From contig CAZRGV010000071.1 in the NCBI GenBank assembly GCA_964599655.1, forward strand, positions 1 to 31,149: DNA of 31,149 nucleotides, in the 5' to 3' direction. The translations under genes and the position numbers were made by a program. The DNA is from CAZRGV01 sp964599655 (GTDB lineage Bacteria; Planctomycetota; Planctomycetia; Isosphaerales; Isosphaeraceae). This document shows, in pieces, positions 1 to 7,701 of the stretch (positions are counted from its first letter, which is position 1; the number at the start of each line of letters is the position of its first letter). The notes under the pieces were generated by a model. That model saw nothing but the letters and a program-made list of their open reading frames with translations. It made no database searches and was not told the origin of the DNA.

Positions 1-358
1 GGTAGCTCGGCGTGCGCCCGCCCTCGCCCAGCCCGGCCCGACCGAGCCCTTCGGCGAGCACGCGGGCGAACATCATGCTCGGATCACGAACAGCGACCTG
101 CACCGCCCCGCCCGGCGAGCCGCGGACCGTGCCGTGCAGCCGGAAGCCGAACACGTCGTCCCCCTCGCGCTCCAGCCAGACTTCCGTCGAGCCCTGCGCG
201 ACGGTGCGGGCGAGTTTCTTGACGTTGATCCACGGGGCGCTCGGCTGGGTGCGGGGCCGCGGGCCCGAGCCGGCCGCGCCGGAACCGTCGCTGAAGACAC
301 CGCGGCGACGAGGACGCGCGCGTGGTCGACCCTCCGCTTGACCGGGCGATGGGCCCAC
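1..358 (-). CDS. PBP4/DacB-like (peptidase S13) fragment, truncated at window edge
   Basis: On the minus strand an open frame runs off the left edge. It contains WINVKKLARTVAQ, VWLEREGDDVFGFRL, VQVAVRDPSMMFARVLAEGL. This pattern (Asn followed by a polar strand, 'V-x-DP-x-(M/L)-F-A-x-V-L') is what I know from the domain preceding the C-terminal motifs of PBP4-type D-Ala-D-Ala carboxypeptidases, periplasmic enzymes that trim peptidoglycan cross-links. The catalytic SxxK region should lie N-terminal, that is at higher coordinates, but that DNA is occupied by the divergent phage-like gene. The visible part begins with a Pro/Arg-rich stretch and has only a GTG (codon at 356-358) as a possible start; the frame itself stays open further upstream. 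It is either a truncated gene or the product of a sequence join near 360-386. Family assignment is from memory of the pattern, not a search. Confidence 0.5.
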   Translation of the reverse strand, partial: MGPSPGQAEGRPRARPRRRGVFSDGSGAAGSGPRPRTQPSAPWINVKKLARTVAQGSTEVWLEREGDDVFGFRLHGTVRGSPGGAVQVAVRDPSMMFARVLAEGLGRAGLGEGGRTPSY

Positions 359-385
359 GGGCGTCGAGAAGGGATCTAGCGTATC

Positions 386-1072
386 ATGACTACTCAAATA
401 ACTCTGTACGCGACCGACGAGGACCTCGCGATCCGCGCGTCGCCGGACTTCTCGCTTTTGTGTCCGGCCGATCAGACGTTGGCCCACGGCACGGATGGCG
501 TGTTCGGCGCGTCGGATCGATGGACGTTGACATCCGCCACTGTGGATTTCGCCGCGCAGGGGCTGACTCCGGGGCAGGTTGTCCAGTTGCTGGGACCGAC
601 GGCGAATTTCAAGCCGCCGGGGGAATGCCTGGTGATCGATTCGGTGTCGGCCGTTGGCGTCAGGTTGAGACGCAAAGGTTTTCCGAGCGGCGTGGGCCAA
701 CCCCCGGCGCCGGCGGGCGGCCTGACCGGCGTCGAGTTCCTGGTGGTGAGCTACGAACCGCAGCTCTCGCGGGCCAGTTATGATCTGGCGCAACGATTCG
801 GAATCGATGAATCGCTGAACGGACGGCGGTCGGCCGACCTGTACGATCCTCGCCAGTTGCGGGAGATGACCGTGCTGACGGTTCTGCACCGGCAGTACCT
901 GGCCTTGAGCCGCGAGGCGGGAAGCCAGGAGGACGTCCTGTCGGCCAAGGCGCGACGATTGAAGGAGGAGCTCGACGAGGTTCTGGCGCGCGCCGTGCTG
1001 CACTGGGCGTCGGACGCGACGACCGGGGACTTCACGGCCACGACGCGATTTAGCGCGCAGATTGCACGATAA
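386..1072 (+). CDS. Phage-like structural protein, possibly a head-tail connector (hypothetical)
   Basis: 228 aa. The N-terminal half (about residues 1-125) is beta-rich with an 'LAIRASPDF' and 'LTSATVDFAAQGL' pattern. The C-terminal half is helical, with YDLAQRFGIDE near 134-144, then LREMTVLTVLHRQYL and a charged helix rich in Lys and Glu. The 'A-x-x-L-x-x-R-F-G' followed by long helices recalls small connector/adaptor proteins of tailed phages, but I cannot name a family. The start is the only sensible ATG; the AGGGA-like ribosome site is rather far upstream. It is the first gene of a plus-strand block with the tailspike-like and repeat proteins, which supports a virion role. The product is otherwise unrecognised. 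Confidence 0.55.
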   Translation: MTTQITLYATDEDLAIRASPDFSLLCPADQTLAHGTDGVFGASDRWTLTSATVDFAAQGLTPGQVVQLLGPTANFKPPGECLVIDSVSAVGVRLRRKGFPSGVGQPPAPAGGLTGVEFLVVSYEPQLSRASYDLAQRFGIDESLNGRRSADLYDPRQLREMTVLTVLHRQYLALSREAGSQEDVLSAKARRLKEELDEVLARAVLHWASDATTGDFTATTRFSAQIAR

Positions 1073-1182
1073 GAAAAGTGCACAGAGAAATTTTCTATTC
1101 AAATATTGCAAATTTCTTGGCTCAAAACCGAGGCCCACAATCCATGAACCAAAGGAATCAGGCGGATTCCACCAAGTGATTT

Positions 1183-1198
1183 GCCCTTGAATTAGGGC
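1183..1198 (+). promoter_or_regulatory. Small hairpin covering the likely ribosome site of the tailspike-like gene
   Basis: GCCCT (1183-1187) and AGGGC (1194-1198) form a 5-bp stem with a 6-nt loop. The AGGG arm is the best Shine-Dalgarno candidate for the ATG at 1207. If it forms in the mRNA, it would partly hide the ribosome site. The 134-bp gap upstream (1073-1206) is AT-rich compared with its neighbours and probably holds a promoter, but I see no convincing -35/-10 pair. Confidence 0.25.
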
Positions 1199-1206
1199 TA
1201 ACGAAA

Positions 1207-4200
1207 ATGAGCTCAGCCTTGGGAGCGGCATCACGAATTCCCGACCGTGGAAGCCGCTTCGTCGATATTCGGGATTTTGGCGCGATCGCGAACGTGCAAA
1301 ATGACGCGGTCGCCCTGGCCAATGCCTACGCCATTCAGGCCGCGATCGACAGTCTCGGTTCCACGGGTGGTTCCGTCTACGTTCCCACGGGAACGTTTTA
1401 CGTTCGACGACCGATCTTTCTTGACCAGAACTCGGTCACACTCTGTGGTGAAGGCATGACGTCGTCGCGCCTTGCCGGCTACAGTCCGTACGGCCACGAC
1501 GTCGTCATCATGGGTGTGGCGCGTTCTCCCTCGGGAGTCAACCTTACCCAGGACAATTTCGTGGACCTGTACGGCATCCTCGACGCGCCGGCGGCGAGGA
1601 GTCCGGGCATGAAGTGGGGCTACCGAACCAAGGGCGCCCACCTGGTCACGATGGGTGGCATTTTGGATTCCGGTGGCGGCGGCTACTGGACGAACGTAAC
1701 CAAGCTCACGGTCGATTTCGCGATCGACCTGCGCGTCGGCTCACTGCCGAGCGAGGCCGGGGCGTTGCTGGGGATGGGGCAGCCCAGCAAGGGGTACTCC
1801 AGCCCCTGGAAAGTCCTGCTCAAGAGCAACAACGGGACGAATCCGTCGATCCGGGTGTCGTTCAACACGTCGGACGGCGGAATCGACACGGGCGTCGAGC
1901 GTGCCTTCGAGTTTAGCCTGGGGTCAATCGCCCTGCACCGGTGCTCGTTCCAGATTGATCTGGATAACGCGCAAGTCATGGCGTATGTCGATGGGGTTCA
2001 GGTTCCGTTCACGAACTTGCTTGGCTCGGGTTTTAGCCCTGGTCTGAAGTTTTACTCGAATCAGAATTCGCCGTTCGGTATCGGCAGCTTCGACATTCAG
2101 TCGGTGGCGTCCTCGAACTGGTATGGCTCGTTTTTTGACACGCTCTTCTGCGGCCTGAAGATTTGTCAGGATTTGTTGTATGCCAACAACGGGCCCGGAG
2201 CGCCTCAGGCTCGACTGGATGGTCGAAGCCTCAACGACGCCGTGCGCTACTTTTCGATGGAACCCAGTGTGATCGGCATGCTGCCGATGACCGAATCGCC
2301 GAGTACGGTGATCCGAGATCGGGTCGTGACGGTCTGGGGGCCTGGGTATGCGCAGGGCACGGCCCTGTTCCTCGACAACACGCTGCACGCCACCTGGAAT
2401 TACCCGACCTCGTACTCGATGATCCGGAATTTGAGCCTGGTCTGTGGCATCAACTTTGGTCAGGCGCTTTCCACGGGAAGTTTGATCAGTTGCGCGATCG
2501 AGGGCGTGGATGCCCGGGGCGGCCTTCACGGGATCGGTTCCAAGAACACGGTGGGGAGCTACGACAATCGGATCACCTCGTGCCGGGTTTACGGTCTCGA
2601 CGCCGCGTTTTATCAATTCGCGATGTCAACGACCTTCGTGCGCGATCTCTCGGTGAACGGATACGTCCGCACCGCGTTTCGACTCGACAACTGCGACCTG
2701 AACTTCCATGGCGTGCGAGCCCCCGCCGGCACGGACAGCACCGATTACTTCGTGAAATCCACGCGGGGAACGGTGACGATGGAGGACACGTCCGCGGACT
2801 TCGAGGGTGGTCCGGCTCCGCAGATTTCGGCCTTTTACTTCAGCAACCCGACGACTCCGATGTCGTGTTCCGTGCTCGAGAATATCGGCGTCGGGACCTT
2901 CGGCTGGGATAAACCGTTCGTCATTCTTCATCAAGCCACGGCCGAGGGGTATAACGGCACGGGACGCGCGGATTTTCGTATGAATTCCTGGTCGGTTTAC
3001 GAACAGGATTACGCCTCGATCGTTCAGGTCGATGGGCCGGTCTGGCATGGAGAGTTCACCGGTTCGGTGAATTTTCAGCGGCCCAAGTGGATCAATGACC
3101 AGTCGGGCGGCAATTGCAACATCGTGAGCCGGCACTCGAATTTCACCGGCCCTCCTCGCGATGGCATCTGGTCGACGGGTCTTCATATTCTCAATGTCAA
3201 GCGTCCCGCCTGCTCGCAGTTCGCCGAGTGGCGCTGCGCCAACGGCGGCGGCTACGGCACGGCCACGCCTCCGAGTTGGTTCGGCGTGCAGCGGATCGAC
3301 TTCGACTCGTCGGCGGTGGCGACCTACCTGCTGGGACACTCCTACTGGACCGCGGGCGCGTCGGGTGCGGATCGCCTTGGGTTCTGGACGGACTACGTGC
3401 TGAACGCGGTTCTGAATCGGTTGTTCCAGGGCACGCCGTTCAGCTCGCCGACGAACCTTTACGTGGGGTTGTCTTGCCTTCGAGCCCGGCGGAACGGCCA
3501 GATTCAGGAGATTCCCTCGACGCTGAACGGGGTGGCGACGGGTTACGCGCGCGTGCCGATCCAGTTCTCGAGTGCCACGAACGGCTCGACGTCGAACACG
3601 GCGGCGGTCGCGTTCCCACAGGCCACGGCGGTTTGGAAAACGAATCAACCGATCAAATCGCTCTTTATCGCGGATGCAGCCACTGGGGGCAATGTTCTGG
3701 CCATGATCGACCTGGATTACCAGACGGTCGCGGCCGGTTCGACCCTCACCTTCGCTCCGGGACAGATCGCGCTGGCGAGGGCTCCGCTGTCGACGTGCGG
3801 GTTTGCTCCGAGCGTTGACAACAGCGTGATCAATGCCTGGCTCGGCGGGGCGGCGTTCCCCAGCCCAACGGTTTACCTGGCGCTTTCGACGGGACCGGCG
3901 GATCCGACCAACGCCCCGGTCGAGCCGGTTGGAGGGGGCTATGCGCGGATTGCGACCTCGGCAACGAACTGGAGTGCCTCGTCGACGAGTGTTCCGCCCG
4001 CGGACATTTGCACGCTCGGTAACACGGGTCGGCTCAGCTTTCCGGCTCCCACGAGTGGGTGGGGAACGGTTCGTAGCGTTTACCTGATGGATTCGGTTTC
4101 GGGGGGCAACGTCATCGCGGCGGCCAATCTGACGGCTCCGCTGACGATTGGCGCCGGCGACCCCGCCGTCAAGTTCACTCCCAAGGCGTTCTGGATTTCC

Positions 4201-4209
4201 ATGGCATAA
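1207..4209 (+). CDS. Tailspike-like beta-helix protein with two C-terminal tail-fibre knob domains
   Basis: 1000 aa. Residues about 17-80 have the start of a pectate-lyase-like right-handed beta-helix: FVDIRDFGAIANV, then AIQAAIDSL, GGSVYVPTGTFYV and VTLCGEGM. This is the fold used by phage tailspikes and polysaccharide lyases. A jelly-roll/laminin-G-like insert seems to lie at about 160-290 (SFQIDLDNAQVMAYVDGVQV). Helix rungs follow to about 650. Two tandem C-terminal modules start near residues 733 and 872 (NAVLNRLFQGTPF.., NSVINAWLGGAAF..), each with 'P-T-x-L/V-Y-V/L-x-L-S', 'G-Y-A-R' and 'GGNVxA' motifs. These match my knowledge of the small phage 'tail fibre protein' family, here fused twice at a 140-residue spacing. 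No signal peptide is seen. It probably binds or cuts a surface polysaccharide; whether it acts in a virion or on this cell's own surface cannot be told from sequence. Confidence 0.75.
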   Translation: MSSALGAASRIPDRGSRFVDIRDFGAIANVQNDAVALANAYAIQAAIDSLGSTGGSVYVPTGTFYVRRPIFLDQNSVTLCGEGMTSSRLAGYSPYGHDVVIMGVARSPSGVNLTQDNFVDLYGILDAPAARSPGMKWGYRTKGAHLVTMGGILDSGGGGYWTNVTKLTVDFAIDLRVGSLPSEAGALLGMGQPSKGYSSPWKVLLKSNNGTNPSIRVSFNTSDGGIDTGVERAFEFSLGSIALHRCSFQIDLDNAQVMAYVDGVQVPFTNLLGSGFSPGLKFYSNQNSPFGIGSFDIQSVASSNWYGSFFDTLFCGLKICQDLLYANNGPGAPQARLDGRSLNDAVRYFSMEPSVIGMLPMTESPSTVIRDRVVTVWGPGYAQGTALFLDNTLHATWNYPTSYSMIRNLSLVCGINFGQALSTGSLISCAIEGVDARGGLHGIGSKNTVGSYDNRITSCRVYGLDAAFYQFAMSTTFVRDLSVNGYVRTAFRLDNCDLNFHGVRAPAGTDSTDYFVKSTRGTVTMEDTSADFEGGPAPQISAFYFSNPTTPMSCSVLENIGVGTFGWDKPFVILHQATAEGYNGTGRADFRMNSWSVYEQDYASIVQVDGPVWHGEFTGSVNFQRPKWINDQSGGNCNIVSRHSNFTGPPRDGIWSTGLHILNVKRPACSQFAEWRCANGGGYGTATPPSWFGVQRIDFDSSAVATYLLGHSYWTAGASGADRLGFWTDYVLNAVLNRLFQGTPFSSPTNLYVGLSCLRARRNGQIQEIPSTLNGVATGYARVPIQFSSATNGSTSNTAAVAFPQATAVWKTNQPIKSLFIADAATGGNVLAMIDLDYQTVAAGSTLTFAPGQIALARAPLSTCGFAPSVDNSVINAWLGGAAFPSPTVYLALSTGPADPTNAPVEPVGGGYARIATSATNWSASSTSVPPADICTLGNTGRLSFPAPTSGWGTVRSVYLMDSVSGGNVIAAANLTAPLTIGAGDPAVKFTPKAFWISMA

Positions 4210-4219
4210 AGGGGCACAC

Positions 4220-5242
4220 ATGGCACTTCGCGTGCGCTTTCAATACCCGACCGGCGCCACGCTCGGCTACGCGATCGAGCGCTTGAGCGACGGTACGTTT
4301 TACGACTTCAGTACGACCAGCTCGACGGCGGGAACGTTCACGGCGACGCCCGCCACCCCGATCGCGAGCCTGCCGGCCGATACGGGAAACTTCCTGGGTC
4401 GGTACAAGGCGACGCTGACCACGACCCCCGCCTCGGTCTTCACCAACGGCGAGTACAGCGTGACGATTCATAACATGGCGGCCTCGAACGTCGTGATCGC
4501 TCAGCTTTCGGCGACGATGTTCAACGGCGACGACGCGCCGGTGTTCGCCACCGGCGGCGGTAGCGGTAGCGATCCCTGGGCGACGGTCCTGTCCGGGAAT
4601 TATCCGGCGGGTACGGCGGGCGCTCTGCTCAGCCAGACGCTCGACGCGCCGATCTCGAGCCGGCTTGCGGCCTCGGCCTACTCGGTTCCACCCGCGCCGC
4701 CAACGGTGGCGCAGATCGCCGCGGCGGTCTGGGAGGAGCCGAAGGCGAACCACAACACCGCCAACACGTTCGGCGCCAATCTCGACGCGCCGATCTCGAG
4801 CCGGCTTGCGGCCTCGGCCTACTCGGTTCCACCCGCGCCGCCAACGGTGGCGCAGATCGCCGCGGCGGTCTGGGAGGAGCCGAAGGCGAACCACAACACC
4901 GCCAACACGTTCGGCGCCAATCTCGACGCGCCGATCTCGAGCCGATCGACCTACGCGGGGGGCCCGGTCGCCAGTGTCACGGCTCCCGTGACGGTGGGCA
5001 CGAACAACGACAAGGCCGGGTACTCGCTCTCCAGTGCCGGTCTCGACGCGATCGTGGTCGAACCAGGCGTCAACGCGCGTCAGGCGTTGTCGCCGATTCT
5101 GGCGGCGGCCGCGGGGACGATCACCGGCGTCGGGTCGGGAACGATCACGGTCAAGGGGGGCAACGTCGCCACAACCCGGATCGTGGCCACCTCGGATTCG
5201 ATCGGGAATCGCACAAGCATTACTTTGTATCTACCGTCGTAA
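4220..5242 (+). CDS. Phage-like structural protein with perfect internal repeats
   Basis: 340 aa. The ATG at 4220 is chosen because AAAGGGG lies a few bases upstream; a longer frame from 4148 would overlap the tailspike gene. The N-terminal domain (1-115) is beta-rich (MALRVRFQYPTGATL, YSVTIHNM). From residue about 141 two identical 47-aa repeats follow and a third is begun (LDAPISSR). Each repeat carries 'LDAPISSR', 'VAQIAAAVWEEP' and 'TANTFGAN'. Related 'D-x-x-x-S-S-R...A-x-A-V-W...G-T-F-G' repeats are common in phage baseplate and tail-fibre-attachment proteins. The C-terminus (about 250-340) is beta-rich with GTITVKGGNVATTRI. It follows the tailspike gene by 10 bp, so the two are probably co-transcribed and may assemble together. 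Confidence 0.65.
   Translation: MALRVRFQYPTGATLGYAIERLSDGTFYDFSTTSSTAGTFTATPATPIASLPADTGNFLGRYKATLTTTPASVFTNGEYSVTIHNMAASNVVIAQLSATMFNGDDAPVFATGGGSGSDPWATVLSGNYPAGTAGALLSQTLDAPISSRLAASAYSVPPAPPTVAQIAAAVWEEPKANHNTANTFGANLDAPISSRLAASAYSVPPAPPTVAQIAAAVWEEPKANHNTANTFGANLDAPISSRSTYAGGPVASVTAPVTVGTNNDKAGYSLSSAGLDAIVVEPGVNARQALSPILAAAAGTITGVGSGTITVKGGNVATTRIVATSDSIGNRTSITLYLPS
4640..4944 (+). repeat. Perfect 141-bp tandem duplication plus a 23-bp third copy
   Basis: Copy 1 covers 4640-4780 and copy 2 covers 4781-4921, with no mismatch on reading. The first 23 bases recur at 4922-4944. The unit is 47 codons, so the frame is preserved. Confidence 0.95.
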
Positions 5243-5257
5243 TCCATGGGCCATGCG

Positions 5258-5291
5258 GCCAACCTCCGTCTCGTGTCGAGCCGAGGTTGGC
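5258..5291. other. 9-bp hairpin after the repeat-protein gene
   Basis: GCCAACCTC (5258-5266) pairs perfectly with GAGGTTGGC (5283-5291) across a 16-nt loop. There is no T-run, so it is probably not a terminator on its own, but it stands immediately before the terminator at 5301. Confidence 0.5.
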
Positions 5292-5300
5292 TCACGGCCA

Positions 5301-5349
5301 GGCCGGAACGATCGACCGCGGTCGCGCGGCCGGGGTTCCGGCCGTTTTT
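5301..5349 (+). terminator. Rho-independent terminator
   Basis: GGCCGGAAC (5301-5309) pairs with GTTCCGGCC (5335-5343), followed at once by GTTTTT on the plus strand. The 25-nt loop is itself GC-rich and can fold further (CCGCGG core). It closes the tailspike/repeat-protein transcript and separates it from the 72-aa gene. Confidence 0.75.
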
Positions 5350-5390
5350 CCGCGCGCTTCGAGGCTTCTCCATCCTCAAGGAAACTCGCC

Positions 5391-5609
5391 ATGACACTGA
5401 TTCGCATTGGCCAGGTCATCATCAATTTCGACCAGGTGACTCACATCTGGGATCACGCGGTCAAGGATGCCGCGGGGCGGGCCAGTCCGGGCCCGTTACG
5501 CATCGAATTTCGAAAAGGCGACTACATCGACGTTTATAGCAATGCTGACTCGCTGAGGAGCTGGCTCACCACGAACTCGGTCGATCTGACGACGCCGGCC
5601 ACTCCCTGA
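5391..5609 (+). CDS. Small hypothetical protein at the end of the phage-like block
   Basis: 72 aa, starting MTLIRIGQVIINFDQVTHIWD. AAGGAA about 8 bases before the ATG is a good ribosome site and decides this start over an in-frame longer reading. The sequence is a short beta-type domain (IRIGQVIINFDQV, PLRIEFRKGDYIDVYS) ending in a short helix (SLRSWL). The layout suggests a small PH-like or single-sheet fold, but I recognise no family. It lies behind a terminator, so it needs its own promoter. It may be a minor tail gene or an unrelated host gene. Confidence 0.6.
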   Translation: MTLIRIGQVIINFDQVTHIWDHAVKDAAGRASPGPLRIEFRKGDYIDVYSNADSLRSWLTTNSVDLTTPATP

Positions 5610-5620
5610 GGGAGCGTCGT

Positions 5621-5848
5621 TCAGGGATTGTCGAGCAGCTTGACGTCGCCCGACTTGACGCATTCCAGGTCGAACACGCCGGCGCACCCCTCGGGCAATT
5701 CCGCCTCGTCAATGAGCATGTTGGGGATGTCGTCCTCGATGGTGAACCGTGGGCCGCAACGCGTACAGATGAGGATGTTTCCTTCTCGACGCAAGGGGGC
5801 CTTGCCCATTGGGCAGACCAGAATCGACAGCAGCTCTTCGCTCACCAT
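5621..5848 (-). CDS. Trm112/YcaR-like zinc-ribbon protein
   Basis: 75 aa with LLSILVCP, LICTRCG and TIEDDIPNMLIDEA. This is the pattern of the Trm112/YcaR (UPF0434) family, small zinc-binding proteins that in eukaryotes and archaea activate methyltransferases and in bacteria are mostly uncharacterised. Cysteines are at 12, 28 and 31; the second cysteine of the first CxxC pair is Gly here, so the metal site would have three Cys or be altered. The gene ends 11 bp from the stop of the convergent 72-aa gene. No methyltransferase partner is adjacent. Confidence 0.85.
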   Translation of the reverse strand: MVSEELLSILVCPMGKAPLRREGNILICTRCGPRFTIEDDIPNMLIDEAELPEGCAGVFDLECVKSGDVKLLDNP

Positions 5849-6291
5849 GACAGGCTGGGCCTCGCTCTCGTGTCCTTGCCGAGGGTCGATCCTCTCGCCG
5901 GCGTGATGACCGGAGAACCCTCGTTGGTATTATGGAGGAGTCAGGCCCACCGGGGAAGCCGAATCCATGGACCCAGGGGCGACGGCGCCGAGGTTCGTGT
6001 TGGCATTCGGCGCCGAAGGCTTTTTGTGGCCCCCGGATCACGTTTTGGCGGGTAGGAGGGCGTGCCTCGGGGAGAGGACCAAGGCCCAGGACGAGCGATC
6101 GATCGGCAGGCGGGAGCATCCGGTAGGCTGGCGGACACGGTCGGGTTATACTGAGGCCGGCCGTGCCCGTCTTAGCGATGAGCCGGCTCGGCCGATGCCG
6201 ATGCCGCGCCGATTCTGGCTCGCGAAGCGATTCGTCTTGATGAAATTGGATGCCAAGCCCTCAAGGGTCATTGACGGGAGTGGATTACCCC
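5849..6291. other. Intergenic stretch between divergent genes
   Basis: 443 bp separate the Trm112-like gene (minus) from the PSP1-domain gene (plus), so promoters for both should lie here. TATACT at 6147-6152 is a possible -10 for the plus gene and ATAATA on the minus strand (5928-5933) for the minus gene, but neither has a clear -35. The frames open across this stretch are GC-driven and show no family resemblance. Confidence 0.4.
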
Positions 6292-7158
6292 ATGACCCCG
6301 ACTTATATCGTCCGTTACGGCCAGATGCGCTTTCTGGGGGAGTATACCGGTCTTCCCGAACACGACCATCGGCGGGGAGAGGCGGTGGTGGTGCGAAGCG
6401 ACCGGGGCGTAGAGCTGGGCGAGGTGCTCTGCCCGGCCACCGACCGCGCCGCGTTGTTTCTCGAAAACCCGGCGCGGGGAGAGATTCTCCGAACGGCCAC
6501 GGCCGAGGATCTCGCGAGCGGCGCGCGGCTGTTGGAGATTCAACGGCAGGGGTTCGTGACCTGCCAGGAGTTTATTGGCCGTCGCAAGCTTCAGATGGAT
6601 CTGGTCGACGTCGAGGCGATCCTCGGCGGTGAGCGGATGGTGTTTTATTACCTGGCGGAGAAGCGGGTCGATTTCCGAGAGCTGGTGAAGGACCTGGCGC
6701 GGGCGTTTCGGACGCGGATCGAGATGCGCCAGATTGGGGTTCGCGACGAGGCCAAACTTCTTGCCGATTATGGCGATTGCGGGAAACCGGTCTGTTGCAA
6801 CACCCATCTTTCGCGGATGCCGCCGGTTTCGATGCGGATGGCGAAGCTCCAGAAAACGACCCTGGATCCCTCGAAAATCTCCGGTCGTTGTGGTAGACTG
6901 AAGTGTTGTCTGCGGTACGAGTTCGAGACGTACCGGGATCTCGAGCATGAGTTGCCATCGGTCGGCTCGAGGGTTACCACGTCTCGGGGCTCGGGCCGTG
7001 TGGCCGCCCAGGAGGTCCTTGCCCGGAAGGTTGTGGTCGAATTTGACGACCGCCGCCGGATTGTCGTGGGTGCCGATGAGATTCTTCACGTCGAGCCCCG
7101 CGGGCGATCCCGGCCCAACCACGAACTGGACGAGGACGATGAACACGTCGAACAATGA
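6292..7158 (+). CDS. PSP1-domain protein (RicT/YaaT family)
   Basis: 288 aa from the ATG at 6292. I prefer this start because the family begins with a short lead into 'YIVRYGxMRFLGEY'; a longer in-frame start exists at 6250. The PSP1 signature (VVVRSDRGVELGEVL, VDFRELVKDLARAFRTRIEMRQIGVRDEAK) is followed by CGKPVCC (C163, C168, C169) and CGRLKCC (C200, C205, C206). In Bacillus the equivalent cysteines of RicT help bind iron-sulphur clusters in a complex that steers RNase Y and phosphorelay activity; the role in planctomycetes is not known. The C-terminal part (225-265) is KOW-like (GSRVTTSRGSGRV), with an acidic tail. It leads a plus-strand set with the Minf_1886 gene 21 bp downstream. Confidence 0.88.
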   Translation: MTPTYIVRYGQMRFLGEYTGLPEHDHRRGEAVVVRSDRGVELGEVLCPATDRAALFLENPARGEILRTATAEDLASGARLLEIQRQGFVTCQEFIGRRKLQMDLVDVEAILGGERMVFYYLAEKRVDFRELVKDLARAFRTRIEMRQIGVRDEAKLLADYGDCGKPVCCNTHLSRMPPVSMRMAKLQKTTLDPSKISGRCGRLKCCLRYEFETYRDLEHELPSVGSRVTTSRGSGRVAAQEVLARKVVVEFDDRRRIVVGADEILHVEPRGRSRPNHELDEDDEHVEQ

Positions 7159-7179
7159 CGTCCGACGAGGACCCCTTTC

Positions 7180-7593
7180 ATGAGCCTTCGTGATGATCTC
7201 GCGGTGATCATGGCCCGCGACCCTCGCTATTCGGTTCATGCCTACGCGTTTGTGTTCGAGGCGCTGGAGCACACCAAGGCGCTGCGCAAGCGAGCGCGAC
7301 TTCGTGCCCGTGGCCGAAAGATCCGACGGCCCAGTCAGCACGTCAGCGGCCGGGAACTCTGCGAGGGGGCCCGCGACCTGGCCCTTCAGCTCTACGGCAT
7401 GCTGGCCATGACCGTGCTGGGGTCCTGGGGCATTCACTCGACCTCCGACATCGGAGAAATCGTCTTCAATCTGATCGCGGCGGGCGACCTGGAAAAGACC
7501 GCGGAAGATTCGCGCGCGGATTTTGACGACGTGTTCGACTTCGAAACGGCGCTGCGACGCGACTATACCCTGTTGCTCGATGATGTCGCCTGA
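7180..7593 (+). CDS. Minf_1886-family protein (planctomycete/Verrucomicrobia conserved)
   Basis: 137 aa. RDPRYSVHAYAFVFEAL, HVSGRELCEGARDLALQLYG and LGSWGIHSTSDIGEIVFNLI are the hallmarks of a conserved family of about 130-140 aa restricted largely to Planctomycetes and Verrucomicrobia (Minf_1886 family). The function is unknown. The protein is mainly helical with an acidic C-terminus. It sits 21 bp after the PSP1 gene with an AGGA ribosome site, so co-transcription is likely. Confidence 0.9.
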   Translation: MSLRDDLAVIMARDPRYSVHAYAFVFEALEHTKALRKRARLRARGRKIRRPSQHVSGRELCEGARDLALQLYGMLAMTVLGSWGIHSTSDIGEIVFNLIAAGDLEKTAEDSRADFDDVFDFETALRRDYTLLLDDVA

Positions 7594-7701
7594 GTCGCGT
7601 CGATTCGCGTTTCGGAATGGGAGCCGGCGGGCGAGGAAGACGACTCTTTCGGCGTCGCTCGACCCGCTGGCCGCGTCTCGACCTCGGAGGGGTTTGGTTC
7701 G

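Noticed and set aside
2626..4221. Long minus-strand frame opposite the tailspike gene
   Set aside because: Arg-rich antisense shadow with no ribosome site or family motif.
4640..4944. Minisatellite or CRISPR interpretation of the 141-bp repeats
   Set aside because: The repeats are contiguous, in frame, and encode a known kind of phage structural repeat.
5967..6632. 221-aa plus-strand frame upstream of the PSP1 gene
   Set aside because: It runs into the PSP1 gene in another frame, and its composition changes to shadow-like Arg/Gly there.
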